A stretch of 36,596 bases of DNA from Aggregatilineales bacterium (GCA_029975765.1 JARKOK010000083.1:1-36596); one strand, 5' to 3'; counted from the first letter of the stretch, positions 24,039-31,957 are shown. Notes: generated by a model from the sequence alone, not told the origin. Made by a program: numbers and translations.

Positions 24039-24056
24039 TTTGCGACCGTTCTCATT
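24039..24056. promoter_or_regulatory. Degenerate second LacI operator in the divergent gap
   Basis: The right half GTTCTCATT (24048-24056) is identical to the perfect operator; the left half TTTGCGACC keeps five of nine positions. It lies 14-31 nt upstream of the LacI start codon and about 48 nt upstream of the divergent TIM-barrel gene, so it could mediate autoregulation and joint control. Confidence 0.5.
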
Positions 24057-24103
24057 TATGTTAACTTTAAATTGGTTGATCACCAACTGCTAAAGGTTTT
24101 AAG

Positions 24104-26140
24104 ATGTACCCTCTTTTGTTTCCACCCACCGACCCTGACCAGCGCGGCCAATGGCGGTCGCAGCTTCACCAGTGGCGCGCCCTCACGCGCGAACTGATGG
24201 GTTATACCGGGGCATCGTATGACAGCCCGACCTTTGCCTGGGTGTCACGTGCGTTCGCGCTGGGTTTCCTGATGATGTTCGACCTTCGCTTTTATGATCC
24301 GCAGACCGGCCAGTACCGGATTGACGATCTGCTGGACGAAGCTGAGGCTGATTTTGGCGGCTTTGACGCCATCCTGTTATGGCACGCTTATCCCAAAATC
24401 GGCTTTGATGCCCGGAACCAGTTTGATTTCTACCGCGATACCCTCGGTGGACTGGCTGGCTTACGGGCGCTGGTCACACGCTGCCAGGCGCGGAACGTTC
24501 GTGTCTATCTGGATTATAGCCCCTGGGATCATGGCACGCGCCGCGAAGGCCAATCCGACACGGACGCGCTGGCAGACCTGATCAACGCCAGCCACGCCGA
24601 TGCGGTTTTTCTCGATACGCTGGCGCAGGCTGCCGATGGCCTGCGAGAACGACTGGATCGGGTGCGCCCTGGCGTGGTGATGGAAAGCGAGCATGTCGTG
24701 CCGATTGAACAGATTGCCGCCCATCATGCATCATGGGCGCAGGGTATTCCGGCGGGCATGGGGGTGCTGCGAAACAAATGGTTTGAACGCCGCCATATGC
24801 AGCACCGGATTAAACGCTGGCAGTTCGACCATACCGAAGAACTCCATCTGGCCTGGATGAACGGCACCGGCGTGGTGGTGTGGGAAAATGTTTTCGGGAC
24901 CGATCGCCGCTGGTCGCCGCGTGATCGCTCGATCTTACGGGCGATGCTGCCGGTGCAGCGCCGCTATGCGCACCTGCTGACCGGCGAGGGTTGGCAGCCC
25001 TTCGTCCCGACTGCGAATGACGCGCTCTGCGCCTCCTTATGGGAAGGCGACGGCGTGCGCCTGTGGACGATCTGTAATCAGACGAAGACTTCGTACAGCG
25101 GCCCCCTGCTGACGATGGATAACCCTGGCAATGTACCCGTCTATGACTTAATCCGCGGCACAGCCTGTGAACTGGATGCAGGCGGACAGGTTTTCGGCAT
25201 GATCGCCCCGCGCGGCATCAGCGCGATCATCACCGGTCCGGTCGAACGCCTTGCACCGGATTTTCCAGCCTTTCTGGCCGGGCAGCGTGCCCTGAATGAC
25301 CGGGCTGATTTTGATCCTGCCCCACCCGCCCTGGTGGAAGTTCTGACACCCGCGCCGCGAACTCAACCGTATTCCCCGGATCACCTGCCCGACGGCATGG
25401 CCTTCATTCCGGGACGCGCCTTCGACCTGCAAGTCCAGTTTCAGGTGCGGGAATGCGGTTTTTACGCTCACGGCACTGGTGAGCAGCCGGCGCTTGATCT
25501 GCGCTACCCCAGCCTGCACCGGCTGGAAACGCTCACCCGCCCGGTGCAGCTCAGCGATTTTGCGATTGACCTGACCCCCGTGACTAACCGGCAGTATGCC
25601 ACCTTCTTACAGGCGACCGGCTATCGTCCGCGCCACCCCGATCATTTCCTCGATCACTGGCCGGAAGGGCAGCTTCCCGCCGGGCTGGAAGATCACCCCG
25701 TGGTCTATGTTGATCTGGACGATGCCCGCGCTTACGCCCGGTGGGCGAATAAACGTCTGCCAACCGAAGCAGAATGGCAGCACGCCGCGCAGGGTTTTGC
25801 GGAATATGTGTATCCCTGGGGCAGCACATACCGGCATGACTGCTGCAATTTCGGATCAGCCGGTTCCACGACGCCCGTTACGCATTATCCGCAGGGACGC
25901 TCTCCCTTTGGCCTGTTCGACTGCTGCGGCAATGTATGGGAGATGACCGAAAGCGAACGCTCCAACAACCGGACACGCTTTATCATCCTGAAAGGTGGCT
26001 CGTTCTACCGGGCGCTTGGCTCGGAATGGTACAGCGACGGCGGGCCGCAACCCAACGCCTTCAGCGCCAAAATGCTGCTGTCATGGCCGGGGCTGGATCG
26101 CTGCGCCACCATCGGTTTTCGCTGCGCGGCTGATCTGTAG
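24104..26140 (+). CDS. TIM-barrel glycoside-hydrolase-like protein fused to a SUMF1-fold domain
   Basis: A 678-residue two-part protein without a signal peptide. The N-terminal 400 residues look like a (beta/alpha)8 glycosidase: ILLWHAYPKIGFDARNQFDFY, VYLDYSPWDHGTRRE (D137), DAVFLDTLAQA (D171), VMESEHVVP (E194/E196) and VVVWENVFG, with acids at strand ends as expected for a retaining hydrolase. From about residue 425 (MAFIPGRAF) to the end there is a SUMF1/FGE-type fold: LTPVTNRQYATFLQATGY, RLPTEAEWQHAAQG, YPWGS, GLFDCCGNVWEMTE, KGGSFY and IGFRCAADL. The paired catalytic cysteines of true formylglycine-generating enzymes are absent from the GGS region, so this half is probably a binding or structural domain. 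Divergent from LacI. Function in glycoside breakdown is inferred. Confidence 0.8.
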   Translation: MYPLLFPPTDPDQRGQWRSQLHQWRALTRELMGYTGASYDSPTFAWVSRAFALGFLMMFDLRFYDPQTGQYRIDDLLDEAEADFGGFDAILLWHAYPKIGFDARNQFDFYRDTLGGLAGLRALVTRCQARNVRVYLDYSPWDHGTRREGQSDTDALADLINASHADAVFLDTLAQAADGLRERLDRVRPGVVMESEHVVPIEQIAAHHASWAQGIPAGMGVLRNKWFERRHMQHRIKRWQFDHTEELHLAWMNGTGVVVWENVFGTDRRWSPRDRSILRAMLPVQRRYAHLLTGEGWQPFVPTANDALCASLWEGDGVRLWTICNQTKTSYSGPLLTMDNPGNVPVYDLIRGTACELDAGGQVFGMIAPRGISAIITGPVERLAPDFPAFLAGQRALNDRADFDPAPPALVEVLTPAPRTQPYSPDHLPDGMAFIPGRAFDLQVQFQVRECGFYAHGTGEQPALDLRYPSLHRLETLTRPVQLSDFAIDLTPVTNRQYATFLQATGYRPRHPDHFLDHWPEGQLPAGLEDHPVVYVDLDDARAYARWANKRLPTEAEWQHAAQGFAEYVYPWGSTYRHDCCNFGSAGSTTPVTHYPQGRSPFGLFDCCGNVWEMTESERSNNRTRFIILKGGSFYRALGSEWYSDGGPQPNAFSAKMLLSWPGLDRCATIGFRCAADL

Positions 26141-26211
26141 GCGTGCGTCAACAGATTGTGGCGCTCCCCGCCGCCGCATTACCAGTATTAACGACCCGTT
26201 TGCGACTTGTA

Positions 26212-26499
26212 TCACGCGCGATAGCGCCGGATGCGATCACGATTCTTGACGGCGCCGCCGGAAGTACTGCCCATGTCAATCAGAAAGGCAATAACGAGCC
26301 ACACCCAATCCAGCCCATCAACGCCGCCGGGCGCGACCAGCACGTAGGCCAACAAGGTCCAGGGGAGGAAGATGATGCCCAGACAGGGCAGAACGGCATT
26401 GTCAAACGTAACCTGCCACCGCTGGGGGTCAAGCAGCGCCCAGACCAGTGCTGCCGCGCGGGGGCCAATCAGGAGCAGCAGCGTAATGACACAACACAT
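26212..26499 (-). CDS. Small membrane protein, hypothetical
   Basis: A 95-residue protein with two to three hydrophobic segments (MCCVITLLLLIGPRAAALVWALL, GIIFLPWTLLAYVLV, LDWVWLVIAFLIDM) and a basic C-terminus. The tracked start is 23 codons upstream; the ATG at 26499 is preceded by GGAGGG and begins the hydrophobic domain, so it is preferred. It ends convergently with the TIM-barrel gene, 71 nt away. The pattern resembles small uncharacterised inner-membrane proteins I associate with Anaerolineae; no function is known. Confidence 0.65.
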   Translation of the reverse strand: MCCVITLLLLIGPRAAALVWALLDPQRWQVTFDNAVLPCLGIIFLPWTLLAYVLVAPGGVDGLDWVWLVIAFLIDMGSTSGGAVKNRDRIRRYRA

Positions 26500-26639
26500 G
26501 TTTCCCTCCATTGGGTAACGCCGCCGAACGCGCCAGAGTTTATCATCGGATGGCGGTATTGACGACACACTACCAACTACACTGGAGATGGATTTTCAAC
26601 CGATGCTCCCCGGCTCCGGTCGTCCCGCCATGACGATGA

Positions 26640-26807
26640 ACAGCCGCAGGATATTACAGCGTGTATCAGGACTTCGAGGATGCAGTTACAATACAGGCTG
26701 GAGATAGCGTACATAACATACACGAGGCGTTGGGTTACGTTACACCGGCGGAGTTTGAGGTATCGGCGCTGGCAGCGCGTTATACTCTCCAGTCAGCAGA
26801 GGAATGA
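26640..26807 (+). mobile_element. Remnant of an IS3-family transposase (orfB C-terminus)
   Basis: An uninterrupted frame of 55 codons, too short for the ORF track, encodes VYQDFEDA followed by VHNIHEALGYVTPAEFE, the signature end of IS3-family orfB (rve_3 type, compare the usual HSALGYLTPAEFE). Several residues of the usual segment are missing and the frame has no start, so it is a decayed tail. It stops immediately before the truncated propeller gene. Terminal inverted repeats were not identified. Confidence 0.75.
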
Positions 26808-26813
26808 TTGTCA

Positions 26814-27434
26814 ATGCACCAGCTTGAAACTCGGATTGAAATGCAAAAGCTGGTCGCTGAATCGCCGGAAGACCTGTCGCTGCCTGTCGAAGTGCTGCTG
26901 CTGCGCGACGAGTTCCCGGCTTACGCTCTGGTGACAACCAGCGCCGGCGGTGACGTCTGGATTGCGCCGCAGGATGAAGAAACGGGACTGCTGGGTGACT
27001 GCACTCAGGCTTTCGACGGCGGCCCTGCCGGACTGGGTGTGGCGCTGGAATTCTACATCGGGCCGGGCGAAGACCCTGAAAGTGATGCGGACAAACTGCT
27101 GTACGTCAGCTTTGGCGTGTCGGGTGTGGTCAAGGTCTTCAGCCTGGACAACCTGCCGGAGTTAACCGAGGTGAAAACACTTCAGGCGGAACCAGGCGCA
27201 CATCACATGGCCTTCTTCAGGACGGAGTCCGGTCGTGAAGCAATGGTTGTCCAGAACAATCTGCTGAACATCGAAGGCATCAACGCCGGGACGCTGACGG
27301 TCGTGGACATCCACAGCGGCGAACTCCTGGGCAAAGTGGATATGCCGAACGACTACGGACTGATGGCGGAGTCATCGAATCGGCAATGGGGAACGCGCAC
27401 TTCGTCCATCACTGATCAGACATCGCAGCAGTAA
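26814..27434 (+). pseudogene. 5'-truncated, 3'-frameshifted beta-propeller (YncE/YVTN-like) gene
   Basis: The frame encodes about 206 residues resembling only the C-terminal part of a seven-bladed propeller protein: LYVSFGVSGVVKVFSLDNL, GAHHMAFF, MVVQNNLLNIEGINAGTLTV, DIHSGELLGKVDMPND. No signal peptide or N-terminal blades are present, and an IS3 transposase tail ends 6 nt upstream, which explains the truncation. Near 27373 the reading frame changes: the other frame continues as IESAMGNAHFVHH and stops at 27415, a more natural end than the present SSNRQWGTRTSS. A one-base deletion is the simplest reading. It may still be translated (AGAGGA upstream), but the product would be defective. Confidence 0.7.
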
Positions 27435-27439
27435 CTATT

Positions 27440-27458
27440 GGAGCGCAGACTGCGCTCC
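27440..27458. terminator. Hairpin after the propeller pseudogene
   Basis: Perfect inverted repeat GGAGCGCAG-A-CTGCGCTCC, effectively a 7-bp GC-rich stem with a 5-nt loop, just downstream of the stop codon. No T-run. It belongs in style to the short GC-rich palindromes of the window. The remaining 160 bases to the DUF4242 stop show nothing recognisable. Confidence 0.45.
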
Positions 27459-27620
27459 GAGACTCGCCAACTTCATCCTGTTTGTGGAACATCGTTTTTA
27501 AAGCACTCTCTGTGACTTACCTGGTATCATCTCCGTTTTCATCTGGCAGCGTGCGCCAAAAAGAATGTGAACGAACATGTATCCGTCGAATCGTCTCTGT
27601 CTGAAAAGTGCGACCAGACG

Positions 27621-27872
27621 TTAATCACCCTCACTCACTTCGATGATCTCGTCGGCAATGTTGCCATGAGCCTCACGATGTACGGCTTCAACAGCTTCCT
27701 TGTTCGGCCCTTCAACAAGACAGAAAACTCTTTCGGTGGACTGATCATACCAGTATTTCAGATAACGTACGCCGTATTTGCTTTGAACTTCGAGGTCCTT
27801 CTTATGCGCTTCGGCCAGCGATGTTGGCGTAATTCCAGCAACTTTATGATGAATATCCAGGTACAGCGGCAT
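27621..27872 (-). CDS. DUF4242 (SCO4226-like) small protein
   Basis: An 83-residue protein with the full DUF4242 pattern: MPLYLDIHHKV, AEAHKKDLEVQSKYGVRYLKYW, RVFCLVEGPNKEAVEAVHREAHG and a short acidic tail. Such proteins form ferredoxin-like dimers and one member, SCO4226, binds nickel; whether this one binds metal is not known. The tracked start 11 codons upstream is replaced by the ATG at 27872, which has AGGAG seven bases before it. It lies 56 nt downstream of the LuxR/NB-ARC gene on the same strand and may be co-transcribed. Confidence 0.88.
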   Translation of the reverse strand: MPLYLDIHHKVAGITPTSLAEAHKKDLEVQSKYGVRYLKYWYDQSTERVFCLVEGPNKEAVEAVHREAHGNIADEIIEVSEGD

Positions 27873-27928
27873 CCTTCTTCTCCTTTTGATGGTCAATAAA
27901 CCCATAACCGTTCACGTTAACAGACGTT

Positions 27929-30223
27929 CTACTCCGTAACACCACTTCCACCAAACCCCAGAAAGGTTGTCCCGCCCAGAATCTGGTCGGCCACCTCAAA
28001 TGCCCTGCTCCAACATCTCCCGGCCTCCACGTACTTTTCTTCGAGGGACGCCACAAATCCCAATTGCCAGTACGCGGTCTGAATAGCATACTTAAAATCA
28101 ATTTCTTCTGCCGCTTTCAGCCCTTGCTGTATCCACTTTCTGGCAGCCTCGAACTCACGAAGCCGGATTTCAAGCAATCCCAGCACTTCCGTACAGAGTG
28201 TGCTCTTTGACCAATTGTCGCCATTCGTTTCAAAGGTATTTAATGCCTCTTGCGCCAACTGCGCCGCTTGCGGGTAATCGCCATCTCCAATGGCTTTCAC
28301 AGCAAGCAGCAGCTTTGCTTTAGCGATTGCCCATTCATCACCTGTTCTGGAAGCAATTTCCAGGCAGTCCTGCGCCGTCTGAAGTGGAACTCCTTCTTCA
28401 TCGAGCAGGCAGGAGGTGATAAACAGGCTGATCAGTGGCAGGATCATCATATCTTCCCGGTTTTTAAGCTGCTTAAGAATCTCAACTCCTTCCTTCGCCA
28501 AAGCATAGCCGTGTTTTGCATCCCCACTAACAACATATATCCTGTACTCTGTCATCCACAACGGAGCGGGCATGGACGATTGTTTGTATACCTCTCCTGT
28601 TACCGAGTACAGTCCCTGAACGGCCAGCAGCCAGCCCAGCCCGGCACGAGCCTCATCTGTGCCGGCTGCACGCATGACCTGAATCCCTTGTTCAAACAGA
28701 TCAATACCCGCCAGATACCAACCGCGCATGTCGTAAACAGCCCAAAGGGTATGCAGAAACATATTGAGACGGACAATGTTGCCTGCCCTGATCCAGTATT
28801 GCCACGCGGCCCGCACATTCTCAATATCCGCTTCGACCTCCTCAACAGCCGTTTTTTGCCGGAAGTCTTTCATACGAGGCCAGCGCTCGACCATGAAATT
28901 GGCAAAGTAGATAGCATGAGCCTGATACAGCAGTTCCGATTCACCGGATGCTTCGAGCTGTTCTTCCGCATAGTGGCGTAGCAGTTCATGAAATTCGTAA
29001 CGTCCGGTGTTCGGATTGCGCCGCAAAAGTGATTTGTAAACAAGCGCCTGCAGGGTTCGCAGCCCAACGCTAGTTATGGCCTCTCCGGCTACGCGGGTGA
29101 AACCGCCCTGAAACACCGACAACCGGCGAAAAGCTACCTGCTGGGTTTCATCCAGTAGCTGCCATGACCGGTCAAAGGCTGCTCGTATGCTGCGCTGGCG
29201 TTCGGGTATGTCCTGTCGTTGGACTTCTAAAACATCGAGGTTGTGTTCGATTTCTTCTGCGATTTCCTGGGGCGACAGGGTATCCATCCATGTGGCTGCA
29301 AGTTCAATGCCGAGTGGCATCCCGTCCACCAGGCGGCAGATACGCTCAATGTGTTGCAGGGTATCCGAATTCCAATCCAGAGTCGGGCTGACGGATTGCG
29401 CGCGTTCAATAAACAGTTGAGCGGACTCAGATTGTGCTGCATCGCTCTGATGTGTCGGCAGGGCCATACCGGCAACCGGATAAGTTACTTCCCCGTACAG
29501 GTTTAACCGCTCACGCGAGGTAACGAGAATCTTCACTCCCGGTGCCGCCTGGAGCATCTCAGTGATCCATGCCGCCCCGGCGATAAGATGTTCAAAGTTA
29601 TCCAGCACCAGTAAGAGATTCTTTGGACGCAGATAGGCGAATAGCTGGGCCGCTGGCTCACTCGAAACGTTAAACTGGAAATTCAGCCGCTCCGCAATTG
29701 TCCAAAGGATGTGATCGGTCGTGAGCACCGGTGCGAGAGGCACAAACCAGACGCCGTCACTGAAACTTGGCAGCATGTCTTTCGCTACCTGTAACGCCAG
29801 TCGCGTTTTCCCTGCCCCCCCAATTCCGGTAAGGGTCAGCAGCCTGGATTTTTGCAGCACCTGCTGTACTGCGATGACTTCGCGGCGACGCCCGATAAAC
29901 GAAGACACCTGGGCTGGAAGATTATTTCGTGGTTGTTGCGGAATAACAGCGGCGGTTTCCGCGCGTTCTGTTTGATCGGGCAGATCGAATAGTCCCAGCG
30001 TTTTGGCGCGGGACGTTGCCTGGGTGCGGTTACGCACATCCAGCTTACCGTAGATGCGTTTGTTGTACCATTTGACTGTGTCCAGCGCGACCGAAAGCGT
30101 CCGCGCGATTTCCCGGTCAGACAGCCCTTCAGCGATAAAACGGAGAATGGTCTGTTCGCGTTCTGTAAGAGGTTCGAACGGTAGCGTCAGGCGGGAGTCC
30201 TCGCCTGCATTTTCGACAGCCAT
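27929..30223 (-). CDS. LuxR-HTH / NB-ARC / TPR transcriptional regulator
   Basis: A 764-residue STAND regulator with an N-terminal LuxR-type helix-turn-helix (LTEREQTILRFIAEGLSDREIARTL, then VALDTVKWYNKRIYGKL), the reverse of classical MalT/LAL proteins where it is C-terminal. The ATPase part has SSFIGRRRE, Walker A GIGGAGKT, Walker B LLLVLDNFEHL, sensor ILVTSRERL and the GLPL-type box DGMPLGIELAA; an FHELLRHYA motif precedes a C-terminal half of tetratricopeptide-like helices. The ATG at 30223 with GAGG upstream is preferred to the GTG two codons earlier. It is divergent from the haloperoxidase-like gene with an 18-bp palindrome between them, so that gene is a likely target. The stimulus is unknown. 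Confidence 0.9.
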   Translation of the reverse strand: MAVENAGEDSRLTLPFEPLTEREQTILRFIAEGLSDREIARTLSVALDTVKWYNKRIYGKLDVRNRTQATSRAKTLGLFDLPDQTERAETAAVIPQQPRNNLPAQVSSFIGRRREVIAVQQVLQKSRLLTLTGIGGAGKTRLALQVAKDMLPSFSDGVWFVPLAPVLTTDHILWTIAERLNFQFNVSSEPAAQLFAYLRPKNLLLVLDNFEHLIAGAAWITEMLQAAPGVKILVTSRERLNLYGEVTYPVAGMALPTHQSDAAQSESAQLFIERAQSVSPTLDWNSDTLQHIERICRLVDGMPLGIELAATWMDTLSPQEIAEEIEHNLDVLEVQRQDIPERQRSIRAAFDRSWQLLDETQQVAFRRLSVFQGGFTRVAGEAITSVGLRTLQALVYKSLLRRNPNTGRYEFHELLRHYAEEQLEASGESELLYQAHAIYFANFMVERWPRMKDFRQKTAVEEVEADIENVRAAWQYWIRAGNIVRLNMFLHTLWAVYDMRGWYLAGIDLFEQGIQVMRAAGTDEARAGLGWLLAVQGLYSVTGEVYKQSSMPAPLWMTEYRIYVVSGDAKHGYALAKEGVEILKQLKNREDMMILPLISLFITSCLLDEEGVPLQTAQDCLEIASRTGDEWAIAKAKLLLAVKAIGDGDYPQAAQLAQEALNTFETNGDNWSKSTLCTEVLGLLEIRLREFEAARKWIQQGLKAAEEIDFKYAIQTAYWQLGFVASLEEKYVEAGRCWSRAFEVADQILGGTTFLGFGGSGVTE

Positions 30224-30311
30224 TGCCACCTCAGTCCCAGCCTAAAGGTATTTTGTAACAACTAACTATACTGAACTCTTCCTTGACGGTCAAACCAGAT
30301 TCCCCTCTTGT

Positions 30312-30329
30312 ACCACTCGTACGAGTGGT
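30312..30329. promoter_or_regulatory. Perfect 18-bp palindrome in the divergent regulator/haloperoxidase gap
   Basis: ACCACTCGTACGAGTGGT is an exact palindrome. A partial copy, CACTCGTA, recurs at 30408-30415, nearer the haloperoxidase-like gene, and a smaller repeat TTGACGGTCAA lies at 30283-30293. No clear -35/-10 pair was found nearby. A binding site for the divergent LuxR-type regulator or another dimeric factor is the simplest reading. Confidence 0.65.
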
Positions 30330-30441
30330 GACAACCACTCCAAATATTCTTTAAGCTTCAACATGTCATCCAAGCCAGATGGTTACTATCAACGTATCGT
30401 GCTTGGGCACTCGTATCAGGTTTATCCGAGAGGGGTTCAGT

Positions 30442-31863
30442 ATGTCTCACAAGCTTCGTTCTGGTTTTCGTGTACGATACTGGCGATTCGGTATCGTCCT
30501 CGCCGCTGCGTTGATTCTGGGGATTATCCCGGTGGCAGCCAGTCCACTACCGGAACTTTCCGTGCAGGTTGAGTCCGATGTCGCCACATTGCGAACATGG
30601 GTGCTCGAATCACCTGACCAATTCCGCCTCGATGCGCCGCCCGACGACGCGGCGACGGCTGCGGAGATCGCCCAACTGGCTGAAATGTCGGCAGCCCGCG
30701 ATGATGCGGCGCTGCTCCAGATTACTTACTGGAATACAGGCGCACCTGTATTCCGGTGGAATCAGATTGCCCTGGATGCCATGCTCAAGCGAGCGGTACC
30801 CGCTCCCGCCGCCTACCGCCATCTGGCGCTGCTTCACGCCGCGATCTACGATGCGACAGTTGCCGCCTGGGACAGCAAATACGCTTATAACCGTCCGCGA
30901 CCGAGCGTGTTCGACCCGTCGCTGCAAACGGCCATCACCAATCCTTCAAGCCCGTCCTATCCTTCTGAATATGCCGTAACTGCCGGCGCAGCATCGGCTG
31001 TCCTGGGCTGGCTTTTCCCCGACAGTGCGTCGAGCTTCGCGGACAAGGCGCAGGAAGCCGTCAATTCCCGGCTTCTGGCAGGAGTGGAATATCCAAGTGA
31101 TGTTGAGGCGGGCCTGGCATTGGGCCGGCAGGTAGCCGAACTGGTTATCGCGCGTGGCGAAACGGATGGGTTCAACGCAAAATGGACGGGCAGTGTTCCG
31201 ACCGAACCCGGTCATTGGACAGGCGAGAATCCGGCTTTCCCGGCTGCGGGTACGTGGCAAACGTGGGTACTGCAATCACCAGACCAGTTCCGCCCCGCGC
31301 CCCCGCCAGCTTATGACTCGGAGCAGTTGGTGGCTGAGATGGACGAAGTGCGCGCTTTTGAGCGTACACCAGTCACAAATGCCACAGCCCTGTTCTGGGA
31401 ATATGGCGCGGGCGGCAGGCACGTTCACTGGTTCTGGAATGATATGGCGAACCAGTTGATTCTGGGCGCTGGCTGGGCCAATGATCCACTGCTGGCGGCG
31501 CGGGCGTATGCACTGACGAACATCGCCGGCTACGACAGCGTGGTCGCCTGCTGGGATACGAAGTACGCCTATTGGGCAATGCGTCCCTTCCAGTTCGACC
31601 CGGAATTCAAGCCCCTGTTCACCACCCCTGGTCATCCAAGTTATCCATCAGCACATTCGTGCCTGTCTATGGCGCCCGCGCGTGTACTCGCTTATCTGTT
31701 CCCGGCTGACAGCCAGCGGTTGATGGCAATCGTGGACGAGATCGGCGAAGCGCGCATCTGGGGTGGCATCCATTTCCGCAGCGATATTGATGCGGGTCAG
31801 GAATTGGGATGGAATGTGGGCGCCGCTGTAATCGCGCGCGCCACCGAGGATCGCGTGCAGTAA
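30442..31863 (+). CDS. Exported two-domain PAP2 / vanadium-haloperoxidase-like protein
   Basis: A 473-residue protein with a signal peptide or anchor (FGIVLAAALILGIIPVAAS). It consists of two homologous halves, each beginning TWVLxSPDQFR. The second half carries the complete acid-phosphatase/haloperoxidase signature: K374-x6-R381-P, PSAH (402-405), and R438-x5-H444-x3-D448 (ARIWGGIHFRSD). The first half keeps K146-x6-R153-P and R210...D220 but has PSEY instead of PS[GA]H and Glu216 instead of the catalytic His, so it should be inactive. The ATG at 30442 follows GAGAGGGG; the tracked upstream start is rejected. Halide oxidation or phosphate-ester hydrolysis are both possible. It is followed by a covalent-flavin oxidoreductase. 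Confidence 0.85.
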   Translation: MSHKLRSGFRVRYWRFGIVLAAALILGIIPVAASPLPELSVQVESDVATLRTWVLESPDQFRLDAPPDDAATAAEIAQLAEMSAARDDAALLQITYWNTGAPVFRWNQIALDAMLKRAVPAPAAYRHLALLHAAIYDATVAAWDSKYAYNRPRPSVFDPSLQTAITNPSSPSYPSEYAVTAGAASAVLGWLFPDSASSFADKAQEAVNSRLLAGVEYPSDVEAGLALGRQVAELVIARGETDGFNAKWTGSVPTEPGHWTGENPAFPAAGTWQTWVLQSPDQFRPAPPPAYDSEQLVAEMDEVRAFERTPVTNATALFWEYGAGGRHVHWFWNDMANQLILGAGWANDPLLAARAYALTNIAGYDSVVACWDTKYAYWAMRPFQFDPEFKPLFTTPGHPSYPSAHSCLSMAPARVLAYLFPADSQRLMAIVDEIGEARIWGGIHFRSDIDAGQELGWNVGAAVIARATEDRVQ

Positions 31864-31899
31864 TTCAGCAGAGCATAACACGACGCATAGTCCGAGAAA

Positions 31900-31927
31900 C
31901 ATGTGGCGAGATGAATCTCGCCACATG
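31900..31927. repeat. 13-bp inverted repeat between haloperoxidase-like and flavoprotein genes
   Basis: CATGTGGCGAGAT-GA-ATCTCGCCACATG, perfect arms; as RNA a stem of about 11 bp with loop ATGAAT. It lies in the 94-nt gap before the flavoprotein ribosome-binding site. With no T-run it may be a processing/stability hairpin or a dispersed palindrome like those at 5-24 and 20521-20547. Confidence 0.6.
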
Positions 31928-31957
31928 CGAAACCGGCCTGAAATTGGAGGTAATAGC

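Noticed and set aside
25400-26140. SUMF1 half as a true formylglycine-generating enzyme
   Set aside because: The active-site cysteine pair expected near the GGS motif is missing, and no sulfatase gene is nearby.
26680-26934. 84-codon plus-strand ORF
   Set aside because: Out of frame with both the IS3 transposase tail and the propeller fragment that it overlaps; cysteine/arginine-rich shadow sequence.
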